A stretch of 64,000 bases of DNA from Comamonas sp. BIGb0152 (GCF_024809975.1 NZ_JANUDY010000007.1:62001-126000), one strand, 5' to 3'; shown: positions 37,827 through 46,850, numbered from the stretch's first letter. The notes: generated by a model not told the origin, from the letters alone. Numbers and translations are program-made.

Positions 37827-39239
37827 ATGCAGTCTGCATCGTCCGCCCCCCTCCTGGATCCGCCCCACTACGGCCGCTTGCTGATCTGCGCCAGCCTGGC
37901 CGTGTTTGCTGCGGCCATGGTGGGCATTTTGCTGCGGCCCATCGGCTACCTCTCGGTGTTCTGGCCGGCCAACCAGATCGCGCTGGTGCTGCTGGTGCGC
38001 TACCCGCGCCTGCTGCGGCCTCTGGGGCTGTTGGCCCTGTTTGCCAGTTTCGTCGCGGCCGATTTGCTGACCGGCACCTCGCTGTGGCTATCGGCTGGCT
38101 TCAGCACCGCCAACCTCTTTGGCGCCGTTTGCGGCTGGTTGATTTTGCGCCGGCAGTCCGAGCGCGATCTGCAGATGGAAGGCCAGTACTCGGCATTGCA
38201 GGTCTTCTTTGCCAGCGGCGTGGCGGCCTTGGCCTCGGCCTGCATTGGGGGCCCGGTCAGCGCCTGGGCCTTTGAACTGTCCCTGGTCCAGGGCCTGATG
38301 ATGTGGTGGACGGGAGAGTGGATGAATGCCATGATCCTGCTGCCGTTTTTGCTGGCCCTGCCCTCCGCACGCAAAGCCGTCACGAGGCAGGAGCGCATGC
38401 CCTGGGCGCTGAAATTGCTGCCCGTGCTGGCGGTGGTCGGTCTGGAGATGACCAGCTACATGGTCGGCAACAAGGTCGGCTCGCTGGTGTTTTCGCTCCC
38501 GGCGCTGCTGTGGTGCGCGCTGTCCTACCGCATTCTGCCCACGGCCGTCATCACCATGGCGGTGTTCGTGACCAAGGTCATCGTGATCTCCAGCACCATG
38601 GGCTTTGTCCCTTCCAATTTTCTCGATGCTGCCACCTTTCGCCTGGGCATCACCATGCTGATTCTGGGCCCGCTGTCGGTGGCCGGCGCCCATGCGGCGC
38701 GCACCGAGCTGCTGCACCGCATGCGCTACCAGGCCCACCATGACAGCCTGACCGATCTGCTCAGCCGCAATGGCTTTGTGCAGGCCAGCCATTCCTTGCT
38801 CAAGCGCCTGACCCATGAGGGCAGCTCAGCGGCCGTGCTGATGCTGGACCTGGATCATTTCAAACGCGTCAATGACAGCCATGGCCACGCCAGCGGCGAC
38901 CGCCTGCTGCGCGATGTCAGCAGCGCGCTGGCCGAGTCCCTGCGGCCCCAGGACCTGCTGGGCCGCATCGGTGGCGAGGAATTTGCGGTGGTGCTGCCCA
39001 ATATCAGCTTTCTGGATGCCACCACCATTGCCGAGCGCCTGTGCCAGACGGTGCGCAGCGGCCAGTTCTACACGGCGCACAACAAACCCTTGCGGGCCAC
39101 GCTCAGCATCGGCCTGGCCTACAGCCAGGCGCTCAAGGCCGGGGACAGCCTTGATGACCTGCTGCGCGAAGCCGACCTGGCCCTGTACCAGGCCAAGGCC
39201 CGTGGCCGCGACTGCGCGGTCTGGACGGCGCCGCGCTAA
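37827..39239 (+). CDS. membrane diguanylate cyclase, MASE1-like sensor plus GGDEF
   Basis: The protein has 470 residues. The N-terminal ~290 residues hold about eight hydrophobic segments of MASE1 character (VFWPANQIALVLLVRYP, then TGEWMNAMILLPFLLALP). The C-terminal GGDEF domain has an active GGEEF at 382-386 and the allosteric I-site RxxD (R373-D376) five residues before it. It should make c-di-GMP and be product-inhibited. The signal is unknown. The ATG at 37827 is chosen since the membrane part follows soon after; the frame is open to 37749. It converges on the DUF2145 gene with a 4-base overlap. Confidence 0.9.
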   Translation: MQSASSAPLLDPPHYGRLLICASLAVFAAAMVGILLRPIGYLSVFWPANQIALVLLVRYPRLLRPLGLLALFASFVAADLLTGTSLWLSAGFSTANLFGAVCGWLILRRQSERDLQMEGQYSALQVFFASGVAALASACIGGPVSAWAFELSLVQGLMMWWTGEWMNAMILLPFLLALPSARKAVTRQERMPWALKLLPVLAVVGLEMTSYMVGNKVGSLVFSLPALLWCALSYRILPTAVITMAVFVTKVIVISSTMGFVPSNFLDAATFRLGITMLILGPLSVAGAHAARTELLHRMRYQAHHDSLTDLLSRNGFVQASHSLLKRLTHEGSSAAVLMLDLDHFKRVNDSHGHASGDRLLRDVSSALAESLRPQDLLGRIGGEEFAVVLPNISFLDATTIAERLCQTVRSGQFYTAHNKPLRATLSIGLAYSQALKAGDSLDDLLREADLALYQAKARGRDCAVWTAPR

Positions 39240-40021
39240 CGCAGCAGCACCGGCGCGGACGCCAGCCCGCTGCGCTGCATGAACTGCAAGGCAGAGTCCA
39301 CCGTGGCCGTTTCGATATGCCCGGCAAAGCGCTTTTCTGGCGGGTGGTCGTCAAAGGCGATATTGGCACGCGTCATGCGCCCGCCCAGGCGCGTCATGGC
39401 ACCGATGCGCAAGTCGCTGGGCTGGTAGCCCTGCAGCTGCAACCAGGCCTGCGCCTGGCCTCGGTCATGCACGGTTTGCGGCGCCATGGCTTGGGCCAGG
39501 GTCTCCAAGGCCCACTGGTTGCTTTGCTGGTAACGCTGGCTCCAGGGGTAGGCCAGCATGCTGTAGCGCGGCTCGTGCATCTGCAGCGGCTGGGCATTGG
39601 CCGACAGTGCCAGCAGCAGTTTTTGCTGCACTGCCGTGGCCGGCACCACCAGCACGGCCTGGTAGCGCCACAAATCGTCCAGAAAGAACTCGCCCAGCCC
39701 CTGGCGGTACACATGCGATGCCGCCGTGCCGCAGTCGTTGAGCTTGTGCACCACACGCCAGGCGCCGGTGGCTGATTTGTAGGCCCAGCCCATGTGCGAA
39801 AACTGCAGCTGGTACTTGCTCAGATCCTGGCCCTGGCGGCCCAGCAGCACCACCTGCGCGCCGCTGGCATCCAGCGCCTGGGCCACGTTCTGCGCCAGGT
39901 TCAGGCTTTGGCGCACGCTCTCAAGCGTGGGCTTTTGTGCCTCGCAGCTGCGCCCGGCCTGGGCGCCAGCGGCGGCCAGCAGTGCTGCGGCCATCAGGCT
40001 CAGACGTAGAGATTTCAACAT
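39236..40021 (-). CDS. DUF2145-type exported protein
   Basis: The 261-residue protein has a signal peptide (LRLSLMAAALLAAAGAQA). The mature part has the motifs QLQFSHMGWAYKS, WRVVHKLNDCG and SMLAYPWSQRYQQSNQWALETLAQA and ends with GGRMTRANIAFDDHP. I recognise this as DUF2145, function unknown. The resemblance of the HxGW and later N/D-rich segments to NlpC/P60-like papain folds is only an impression. A strong ribosome site GAGGAAGGAG lies before ATG 40021. It is preceded by a small membrane-like protein gene whose stop overlaps the upstream in-frame codons, so they form an operon. Confidence 0.75.
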   Translation of the reverse strand: MLKSLRLSLMAAALLAAAGAQAGRSCEAQKPTLESVRQSLNLAQNVAQALDASGAQVVLLGRQGQDLSKYQLQFSHMGWAYKSATGAWRVVHKLNDCGTAASHVYRQGLGEFFLDDLWRYQAVLVVPATAVQQKLLLALSANAQPLQMHEPRYSMLAYPWSQRYQQSNQWALETLAQAMAPQTVHDRGQAQAWLQLQGYQPSDLRIGAMTRLGGRMTRANIAFDDHPPEKRFAGHIETATVDSALQFMQRSGLASAPVLLR

Positions 40022-40038
40022 GCGCATCTCCTTCCTCT

Positions 40039-40527
40039 TCACAAGCGCTCGTTGTAGAGCAGCGCTTTACCGATCTCATTGGGAATAAAGGCAATCACCT
40101 CGCCGGCGGCTGACAGCAGCACGCCCGTGCCCACCACGCTGACCAAGAGGGCGGTGCCCACGCTGGCAGCGCTGGCGCCCAGGGCGCCGGCCGACAGCTC
40201 AATGCTGGCCGCCGCGCCGTCCGATGCGCTCTCCAGCAGCCACACCGTGCCCTTGGCGGAGGCCTGCACGCCTTTGACGATGAGCCTGGCACCGTCTACC
40301 GACAAGGCCACCGGCAGCGCAACCACGGTGGCAGACGCCCCCACCGAAGCGGCCGTACCCACGACGACCGAGGCAATCGGCAGCGCAGAGAGCATCAGGG
40401 ATGCATCGCTTTGGGCGCGGGCGGCGGGTGCTGCCGCCAGGCCCAGGCCCAGGCCCAGTACCAGGGCCGTGCCGGCCAGGGCTACCGTGGCGCGGCGCTG
40501 CAAGTGGCTAAAAGTAAGACTCCACAT
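40039..40527 (-). CDS. hypothetical exported Ala/Ser/Val-rich protein, partner of DUF2145 gene
   Basis: The product (162 residues) has a signal peptide (ATVALAGTALVLGLGLGLAAAPAARA) and a mature sequence of small hydrophobic residues. Two hydrophobic stretches (SALPIASVVVGTAASVGASATVVALPVALS and GASAASVGTALLVSVVGTGVLLSAAGEVIAF, each shortened to its core in meaning) could be membrane hairpins. No homology is recognised. It lies 17 bases before the DUF2145 gene; the two are likely co-expressed. Confidence 0.6.
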   Translation of the reverse strand: MWSLTFSHLQRRATVALAGTALVLGLGLGLAAAPAARAQSDASLMLSALPIASVVVGTAASVGASATVVALPVALSVDGARLIVKGVQASAKGTVWLLESASDGAAASIELSAGALGASAASVGTALLVSVVGTGVLLSAAGEVIAFIPNEIGKALLYNERL

Positions 40528-40565
40528 GGTGTGCTCCCGTAGGGGTTGGTACAGCAGGCCTGCGT

Positions 40566-41066
40566 TTACACGCGTTCCTGGGCGTTGCTCACATCCTGGT
40601 TGCGGGGCTCGCTGCGCACAGCGCGGGCACTGTATATGGCAGCGGCCAGGTCCGACTCATGCTTGTCGCGCAGCATCTTGGCCAGGGTGAAGGCCGTCGT
40701 GATCATGTACATCCAGCTCACGCCCAAAAAGGCCTTGTAGGTAGGGTTGATATCCATGCTCAGCAAACCCCAGCCGGTCAGCGCCATGGCGATGGCAAAA
40801 CCGCCCCAGACCACAAAGCGCCACATGGGGGTGTCGCCAGCGGATTGGCGGCTGTCCGACTGCTTGTCGCGCACAAACTTGGCCAGCACAAAGGCAGCCG
40901 AGAGGCAGAACATATAGCCCATCACCATGAACGCCTGTTCCAGGTGTTGCCCTGGCAACCAGGCCAGACCGATGGCGCACATCGAGATCGCAATACCAAA
41001 GGAAATCCATACTTGGTATTGCCATGCACGGGTGTCACGTTGAACAGGGTTGAAGGATTGAGACAT
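40566..41066 (-). CDS. YiaA/YiaB-type inner-membrane protein
   Basis: This protein of 166 residues contains two copies of a two-helix unit (AWQYQVWISFGIAISMCAIG with MGYMFCLSAAFVLAKFVRDK; and WRFVVWGGFAIAMALTGWG with VSWMYMITTAFTLAKMLRDK). The internal duplication and the F-xLAK-xxRDK ends are typical of YiaA/YiaB proteins, which have no defined function. The ATG at 41066 is chosen as the conserved start. It is 38 bases upstream of the exported-protein gene on the same strand and possibly one operon. Confidence 0.8.
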   Translation of the reverse strand: MSQSFNPVQRDTRAWQYQVWISFGIAISMCAIGLAWLPGQHLEQAFMVMGYMFCLSAAFVLAKFVRDKQSDSRQSAGDTPMWRFVVWGGFAIAMALTGWGLLSMDINPTYKAFLGVSWMYMITTAFTLAKMLRDKHESDLAAAIYSARAVRSEPRNQDVSNAQERV

Positions 41067-41292
41067 CGCTGGTCGGGGCATCCGGGCCCCGCATTGGTTG
41101 AACACGTCGCCATCATGCGGGCAAGCCGCGCAACCAGCATCCCCATTTAATGCCGGTAGCAGCTTTCAAATAAACAGGTATAGCTAAGTGATACTTTTTG
41201 GCGGCAGCCGCATGTCGCGGGGCCATCGGCCCGGCGCGGGCTTCCATGGCATGATCGGGCCCATTAAACCCAAAGCCAGACAGGAGACCGCC

Positions 41293-43932
41293 GTGCGCCA
41301 GCCGCCTACCCATTTGCCCAAAGCACCCCAAGGGGATCCCGCCGAACTGGCCGAATGGTGCGATGCCTTTGATGGCCTGCTGACCGCCTATGGCGCGGCC
41401 CAAGGCAAGGAGCAGGCCGGCGCGCTGCTCGATGCGCTACTGGCGCATGCCCGCAAGCGCCATGTGCCCTGGAAGCCCTCAGGCAACACGCCCTACAGCA
41501 ATACCATCTCCGTCGATGAGCAGCCGCCCTACCCCGGCGATATCGAGCTGGAGAAAAAGCTCTCGGCCATCCTGCGCTGGAACGCGCTGGCCATGGTGGT
41601 GCGCGCCAATGCCGCGCATGGCGAGCTGGGTGGCCACATCGCCAGCTATGCCTCGGCGGCCGATCTGTTCGAGACCGGCTTCAACCATTTCTTCCGTGCC
41701 GACGATGGCCACCACGGCGGCGACCTGGTGTACTTCCAGCCGCATTCATCGCCTGGCGTTTATGCCCGGGCATTTCTGGAAGGGCGCCTGGGCGAGGACA
41801 ACCTGAGCCACTACCGGCAAGAGCTGGTGGCGGCCAGCAAGGGTATCCAGGGCCTCAGCTCTTACCCGCACCCTTATCTGATGCCGGAGTTCTGGCAGTT
41901 TCCCACTGGCTCGATGGGCATCGGCCCGATCAATGCCATCTACCAGGCGCGTTTTATGCGCTACCTGGCGCACCGGGGCCTGGTCGATACCGAAGGCCGC
42001 AAGGTCTGGGGCTTTTTTGGCGACGGCGAGATGGACGAGCCCGAATCCATCGCCGCGCTGACCCTGGCCGCGCGCGAAGGGCTGGACAACTGCATCTTCG
42101 TCATCAACTGCAACCTGCAGCGGCTCGACGGCCCGGTGCGCGGCAATGGCCGCATCGTCGATGAGCTGGAGGCGCTGTTCAGCGGCGCGGGCTGGAACGT
42201 CGTCAAATGCCTCTGGGGATCGGAATGGGATGCGCTGCTGGCGCGCGACCACAGCCATGTGCTGGCCCGCACCTTTGCGCACACGGTCGATGGCGAGTTC
42301 CAGACCCTGTCGGCCAACGATGGCGCCTTCAACCGCGAGCACTTTTTCAATAAAAGCCCAGAGCTTGCCGCGCTGGTCGCCCATCTGTCGGACAGTGACA
42401 TCGACCGCCTGCGCCGAGGCGGGCACGACCCGGTCAAGATCCACGCCGCCTTTGCCAGCGCCGCTGCGCACAGCGGCCAGCCCACCGTGGTGCTGGCCAA
42501 AACCATGAAGGGCTATGGCATGGGCAGCCTTGGCCAGGGGCGCATGACCTCGCACCAGCAAAAAAAGCTCGGCGCCGAAGACCTGCTGGCCTTCCGCGAC
42601 CGCTTCCAGCTGCCGCTGAGCGACGAGCAGGCCACCTCGGCCGCCTTCCTCAAACCGGCCGATGGCAGCGCCGAGATGCGCTACCTGCATGCGCGCCGCC
42701 AGGCACTGGGCGGCTTTTTGCCGGCGCGCAAAACCCAGGCCGCGCCCATTGCCGTGCCCGACCTGCAGGCCACGGCGGGCTTTGCGCTGCAGGCCGACGG
42801 CAAACCCATGAGCACCACCATGGCCTTTGTGCGCCAGCTCGGCAACCTGCTCAAGGACGCGGCCCTGGGCCCGCGCATCGTGCCCATCGTGGCCGATGAG
42901 GCGCGCACCTTCGGCATGGCCGGCCTGTTCCGCCAGGTGGGCATCTATGCCCCCTTTGGCCAGCTCTACCAGCCCGAGGACAATGCCTCGGCACTGCTGT
43001 ACCGCGAACACAGCAGCGGCCAGATTCTGGAAGAAGGCATCAGCGAGGCCGGCGCGCTGTCGTCCTGGACGGCGGCCGCCACCAGCTACAGCACCCATGG
43101 CACGGCCATGCTGCCGTTTTTCATCTTCTACAGCATGTTCGGTTTCCAGCGCGTGGGCGACCTCATCTGGGCCGCTGCCGACCAGCGGGCACGCGGCTTT
43201 TTGATCGGCGCCACGTCCGGGCGCACCACCCTGGGCGGCGAAGGCCTGCAGCACCAAGACGGCAGCAGCCTGCTGAGCGCCTCCACCGTGCCCAACTGCA
43301 AAAGCTACGACCCCGCCTTTGCCGGCGAGCTGGCGGTCATCATCGACCATGGCATGCAGCGCATGCTGCAGGAGCAGCGGGACGAGTTCTTCTACATCAC
43401 CGTCACCAACGAAAACGTGGCCAACCCCAGCTTGCCGGCCGAGGCCCACGCCGGTGTCATCCGGGGCATGTACTTGCTGCAGGCCGGCAAGCTGCCAAGC
43501 GCGCGCCGGGTGCAGCTGCTGGGCAGCGGGGCCATCATGGGCGAGGTGCTCAAGGCTGCGGCCATTTTGGAGCGCGATCACGGCGTCGCTGCCGATGTCT
43601 GGAGCGTCACCAGCTATGCCGAGCTGGCCCGCGATGGCGAGGCCCAGCTGGAGCGCTGGCGCGCCGGTGAAGCCAGCGCGCCCAGCTGGTTTGCGCAGCA
43701 GCTAGAGGCCTCACAAGGCCCCATCATTGCCGCCAGCGACTATGTGCGCGCCCTGCCCGAGCTGGTGCGTGCCTACCTGCCCACCGATGCCAACGGCCTG
43801 CCGCGCCAGCATTACTACACCTTGGGCACGGACGGCTTTGGCCGCAGCGATTCCCGCGCTGCGCTGCGCCAGCATTTTGCGGTCGATGCCGCCGCCATCG
43901 TGCAGACTTATCTGCGCAGCCAGCAGGCCTAA
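41293..43932 (+). CDS. AceE-type homodimeric 2-oxoacid dehydrogenase E1, stand-alone
   Basis: An 879-residue thiamine-dependent E1 of the single-chain (AceE) class. The TPP fold GDGEMDEPESIAAL starts near residue 244 and ends at NCNLQ. Also seen are NTPYSNTISVDEQPPYPGD near the start, GYGMG and the transketolase-like TSYSTHGTAMLPFFIFYSMFGFQR. It resembles pyruvate dehydrogenase E1, but no E2 (aceF) or E3 (lpd) gene is adjacent. Similar orphan E1s, such as MdeB of pseudomonads, act on 2-oxobutyrate. Substrate uncertain. A GTG start at 41293 is favoured because CAGGAG lies 7 bases ahead; upstream ATGs at 41188, 41212 and 41251 lack it. Confidence 0.87.
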   Translation: MRQPPTHLPKAPQGDPAELAEWCDAFDGLLTAYGAAQGKEQAGALLDALLAHARKRHVPWKPSGNTPYSNTISVDEQPPYPGDIELEKKLSAILRWNALAMVVRANAAHGELGGHIASYASAADLFETGFNHFFRADDGHHGGDLVYFQPHSSPGVYARAFLEGRLGEDNLSHYRQELVAASKGIQGLSSYPHPYLMPEFWQFPTGSMGIGPINAIYQARFMRYLAHRGLVDTEGRKVWGFFGDGEMDEPESIAALTLAAREGLDNCIFVINCNLQRLDGPVRGNGRIVDELEALFSGAGWNVVKCLWGSEWDALLARDHSHVLARTFAHTVDGEFQTLSANDGAFNREHFFNKSPELAALVAHLSDSDIDRLRRGGHDPVKIHAAFASAAAHSGQPTVVLAKTMKGYGMGSLGQGRMTSHQQKKLGAEDLLAFRDRFQLPLSDEQATSAAFLKPADGSAEMRYLHARRQALGGFLPARKTQAAPIAVPDLQATAGFALQADGKPMSTTMAFVRQLGNLLKDAALGPRIVPIVADEARTFGMAGLFRQVGIYAPFGQLYQPEDNASALLYREHSSGQILEEGISEAGALSSWTAAATSYSTHGTAMLPFFIFYSMFGFQRVGDLIWAAADQRARGFLIGATSGRTTLGGEGLQHQDGSSLLSASTVPNCKSYDPAFAGELAVIIDHGMQRMLQEQRDEFFYITVTNENVANPSLPAEAHAGVIRGMYLLQAGKLPSARRVQLLGSGAIMGEVLKAAAILERDHGVAADVWSVTSYAELARDGEAQLERWRAGEASAPSWFAQQLEASQGPIIAASDYVRALPELVRAYLPTDANGLPRQHYYTLGTDGFGRSDSRAALRQHFAVDAAAIVQTYLRSQQA

Positions 43933-44011
43933 GAAGCGGGTCAACGGGGGGGTGCGCAAAAAAGCCAAGCCACTGTGCGCATTCGCCCAGGCCTGTAGGC
44001 AACTCCTGATT

Positions 44012-44057
44012 TGATAGCTACCACTGCTTATTCATCAAGCACTGGTAGCTATTTTTA
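44012..44057. repeat. Comamonadaceae-style stem-loop repeat, probable terminator
   Basis: A 16-base inverted repeat (ATAGCTACCACTGCTT and its complement with one mismatch) with a 7-base loop is followed by TTTTT. It follows the E1 gene and can end its transcript. From memory, repeats starting TTTGATAGCT and holding a GCTT/AAGC pair are dispersed in many Comamonadaceae genomes between genes, so this may be one copy of such a family. Only one copy is in the window. Confidence 0.7.
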
Positions 44058-44188
44058 TGCCTTCTCCACGGCCTGAGGCCTTGCGGGCAGCGCAGTGGTT
44101 GCCCCAATACCGCCCGGCGCTGTGCGTGCCAGTATCGGGGCCATGCGGCTGCCGCATTGAGACAACACCATAAACATCAGGAGCAACT

Positions 44189-45394
44189 ATGCAACGCACT
44201 CGCCTGGCGCAAGCCTTGGCCACCTTGGGACTGCTGGGCTTGACGGCCGCCATGGGCACGGCCCATGCGCAAGACAAGGTCAAGATCGGCTACATCTCCG
44301 ACCTGTCCAGCCTGTATGCCGACCTCGAAGGCAAGGGCGGCGCCACCGCCATCCAGATGGCCATCGACGATTTTGGCGGCAAGGTGCTGGGCAAGCCGAT
44401 TGAAATGCTGGTCGTGGACCACCAGAACAAGGCCGACATCGCGGCCAGCAAAGCGCGCGAATGGATCGATACCCAGAACCTGACGATGATCTTCAGCGGC
44501 ACCAACTCCGGCACCGCGTTGGCGCTGGCCAAGGTGGCCGACGAGAAAAAGCGCGTGATGATCAACAACGGCGCCGGCACCTCCGCGCTGACCAACGAGG
44601 CCTGCACGCCCTACACGGTGCACTATGCCTATGACACCGTGGCGCTGTCCAAGGGTGCGGCCGGCGCCATCGTCGACAACGGCGGCAAGAACTGGTTCTT
44701 TCTGACGGCCGACTATGCCTTCGGCCACGCGATGGAAGCCGACGCCTCCAAGGTCGTCAAGGCCAAGGGCGGTGCCGTGGCCGCTGCGGTGCGCCATCCC
44801 TTGAATGCCTCGGACTTCTCGTCCTTCCTGCTGCAGGCGCAAAGCTCCAAGGCCCAGGTACTGGCGCTGGCCAATGCGGGCGGCGACACCATCAACGCCA
44901 TCAAGGCGGCCAAGGAATTCGGCATCGACAAGTCGATGAAGATCGCCCCGCTGCTCGTCTTCTACAGCGACATCCACAGCCTGGGGCTGAAGAACACGGC
45001 GGGTATGCAGTTCGTCACCAGCTGGTACTGGGACATGAATGACGCCACGCGCAAGTTCGCCGACGCCTACATGAAAAAAACCCAGCGCCGCCCCACCGAA
45101 ATCCAGGCCGCCGACTATTCGGCCACGATGAACTACCTCAAGGCCGTGCAGGCCGCCGGTACCACCGATGCCGACAAGGTGATGGAGACCTGGCGCGGCA
45201 TGAAGATGGACGACTTCTTCGCCACCGGGACCTTGCGCACCGACGGCAGCTACATCCACGACATGTACCTGGTCCAGGTCAAGACCCCGCAGGAATCCAA
45301 GGGCACCTGGGACTACTACAAGATCGTCAAGAAGCTGCCCGGCGACGAGGTCTTCACCACCAAGGAAGAAACCAAGTGCGCGCTGTGGAAGTGA
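44189..45394 (+). CDS. orphan periplasmic substrate-binding protein, Liv/HAA type
   Basis: The 401-residue protein has a signal peptide (LATLGLLGLTAAMGTAHA) and then DKVKIGYISDLSSLYADLEGKGG, the branched-chain-type binding fold, with a typical C-terminal TKEETKCALWK. No permease or ATPase genes are adjacent, so it must use a transporter encoded elsewhere, possibly that of the 2-aminobenzoate operon. Ligand unknown; families of this type bind amino acids, amides, terephthalate or other aromatic acids. A ribosome site AGGAG lies 8 bases ahead of the ATG. Confidence 0.92.
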   Translation: MQRTRLAQALATLGLLGLTAAMGTAHAQDKVKIGYISDLSSLYADLEGKGGATAIQMAIDDFGGKVLGKPIEMLVVDHQNKADIAASKAREWIDTQNLTMIFSGTNSGTALALAKVADEKKRVMINNGAGTSALTNEACTPYTVHYAYDTVALSKGAAGAIVDNGGKNWFFLTADYAFGHAMEADASKVVKAKGGAVAAAVRHPLNASDFSSFLLQAQSSKAQVLALANAGGDTINAIKAAKEFGIDKSMKIAPLLVFYSDIHSLGLKNTAGMQFVTSWYWDMNDATRKFADAYMKKTQRRPTEIQAADYSATMNYLKAVQAAGTTDADKVMETWRGMKMDDFFATGTLRTDGSYIHDMYLVQVKTPQESKGTWDYYKIVKKLPGDEVFTTKEETKCALWK

Positions 45395-45420
45395 TCTGAA
45401 CCCACTTGCTCCAACCCACC

Positions 45421-45445
45421 ATGCCTGGCCATGCCAGGCATTTTC
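45421..45445 (+). terminator. intrinsic terminator after the binding-protein gene
   Basis: ATGCCTGGC/GCCAGGCAT with a 3-base loop is followed by TTTTC, 26 bases after the stop codon. Confidence 0.85.
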
Positions 45446-45558
45446 TATGGCGGAACCTCTTGCACATTCACTGACCCAACCCAGGCGCCAAAGCCTGGTC
45501 ACAGGCCGTTTTTATCGTCCCCCATAATGGGCCTGCCATCCGCAGAAAAGGAAATCCT

Positions 45559-46467
45559 ATGTCCCAGACTCCCAACCATGCCGATTTCGACTCCCTTCTC
45601 CCGGGCCGCGCCACCCTGGCCGGCAGCACCCGCCGCAGCGCCCTGCAAATGGCGCTGGGCGTAGGCTACGCCGCAGCGGCGGTGCCGGTGATGGCCCAGA
45701 CGGTCATCAAGACCCCGGATGCCGGGCTGACGGCCGGCACCATCCAGTACACGGTCGATGGCTTCCAGGTCAGCGCCTACCGCGCAGCGCCTGCTGGCAA
45801 AACCAATCTGCCGGTAGTCCTGGTGATCCAGGAAATCTTTGGCGTGCACGACTACATCGCCGACACCTGCCGACGCCTGGCCCAGCTGGGCTATCTGGCC
45901 ATTGCCCCTGAGCTGTTTGCCCGCCAGGGCGACCCGCGCAAATACACCGAAATCAGCCAGCTGCAAAGCGAGCTGGTCAGCAAGGTGCCCGATGCCCAGG
46001 TCATCAAGGACCTGGATGCCGCGCTGGCCTGGGCCAAGGACAACGGCGGCGACACCAGCCGCGCCGGCATCACCGGCTTTTGCTGGGGTGGCCGCATTAC
46101 CTGGCTGTATGCCGCCACCGGCAAGGTCAAGGCCGGTGTGGCCTGGTATGGCCGCCTGCAAGGCACGGCCAGCAGCCTGCAGCCCAAGCACCCCATCGAC
46201 CTCAGTGGCGCGCTGAAAGCTCCCGTGCTCGGCCTGTATGGCGGCAAGGACCAGGGCATCCCGCTCGATTCGGTGGAGGCCATGAAGCAAAGCCTGCAAA
46301 AAGCCGGTGCCGCAGGCAATGCCGCCGCTGCAGGGTCGAGCTTCCATGTCTACCCGGAAGCCGGCCACGCCTTCCATGCCGACTACCGCCCCAGCTACCG
46401 CCAAGATGCTGCTGACGACGGCTGGAAGCGCCTGCAGGACTGGTTCAAGGCGCATGGCGTCATCTAA
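45559..46467 (+). CDS. dienelactone hydrolase family protein with Tat-like signal
   Basis: A 302-residue hydrolase. The N-terminus has a twin-Arg segment STRRSALQMALGVGYAAAAVPVMA, suggesting Tat export. The DLH triad is present: Cys175 in GFCWGG, Asp231 in GGKDQGI and His270 in AGHAFHAD. The Glu that activates the Cys is probably in VIQEIFG. True dienelactone hydrolases are cytoplasmic; exported homologues have unknown substrates. A single gene with its own terminator downstream. Confidence 0.88.
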   Translation: MSQTPNHADFDSLLPGRATLAGSTRRSALQMALGVGYAAAAVPVMAQTVIKTPDAGLTAGTIQYTVDGFQVSAYRAAPAGKTNLPVVLVIQEIFGVHDYIADTCRRLAQLGYLAIAPELFARQGDPRKYTEISQLQSELVSKVPDAQVIKDLDAALAWAKDNGGDTSRAGITGFCWGGRITWLYAATGKVKAGVAWYGRLQGTASSLQPKHPIDLSGALKAPVLGLYGGKDQGIPLDSVEAMKQSLQKAGAAGNAAAAGSSFHVYPEAGHAFHADYRPSYRQDAADDGWKRLQDWFKAHGVI

Positions 46468-46500
46468 GGCCTAGCCCTTCAGCGGCTCCGCAAGACAAAA

Positions 46501-46536
46501 CCCTGCCAGCGCAACACGCGCTGGCAGGGTTTTTTG
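46501..46536. terminator. strong terminator between convergent genes
   Basis: CCCTGCCAGCGC and GCGCTGGCAGGG arms with a 5-base loop are followed by a run of seven T on the plus strand, with an A-rich flank for the other strand. It lies between the hydrolase and the DUF333 lipoprotein gene. Confidence 0.92.
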
Positions 46537-46553
46537 TGGTCGCCTTGCGGTTC

Positions 46554-46850
46554 TCAGTTCAACGGGTTGTCGCGCCAGAACAGGTCCCAGGGGTCCATTT
46601 CCTTGCCGTCGGGGAACCTGCACAGGGTGTTCTTGCCCTTGGGGGTGTTGAGGATGGCGCCGCCCATCTGCACGCAGTAGGCCGATGCGGGGCTGCGCGG
46701 GCCGGCGTAGACGGTGGCGCGTGTGAAAGCCTCCTTCTCTTCAGGGTCATGCAGCGGCTTGAGGCCCGAAGTACTGGTGCAGGCGGCCAGGGCGGACACG
46801 GCCACCAGGGCTGCCACGCTTTTGTACAGAATCGTTAGAGAGGTCATCAC
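46554..46850 (-). CDS. DUF333-type small lipoprotein
   Basis: The 98-residue product has a signal peptide with lipobox LAAC (Cys24). Its C-terminal half is a DUF333 domain (SPASAYCVQMGG, then LCRFPDGKEMDPWDLFWRDN) with the two family cysteines. DUF333 proteins are small envelope lipoproteins, sometimes labelled hemolysin without proof. It lies 25 bases from the LplT-PlsC gene on the same strand, so it may be co-transcribed with it. Confidence 0.85.
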   Translation of the reverse strand: MMTSLTILYKSVAALVAVSALAACTSTSGLKPLHDPEEKEAFTRATVYAGPRSPASAYCVQMGGAILNTPKGKNTLCRFPDGKEMDPWDLFWRDNPLN

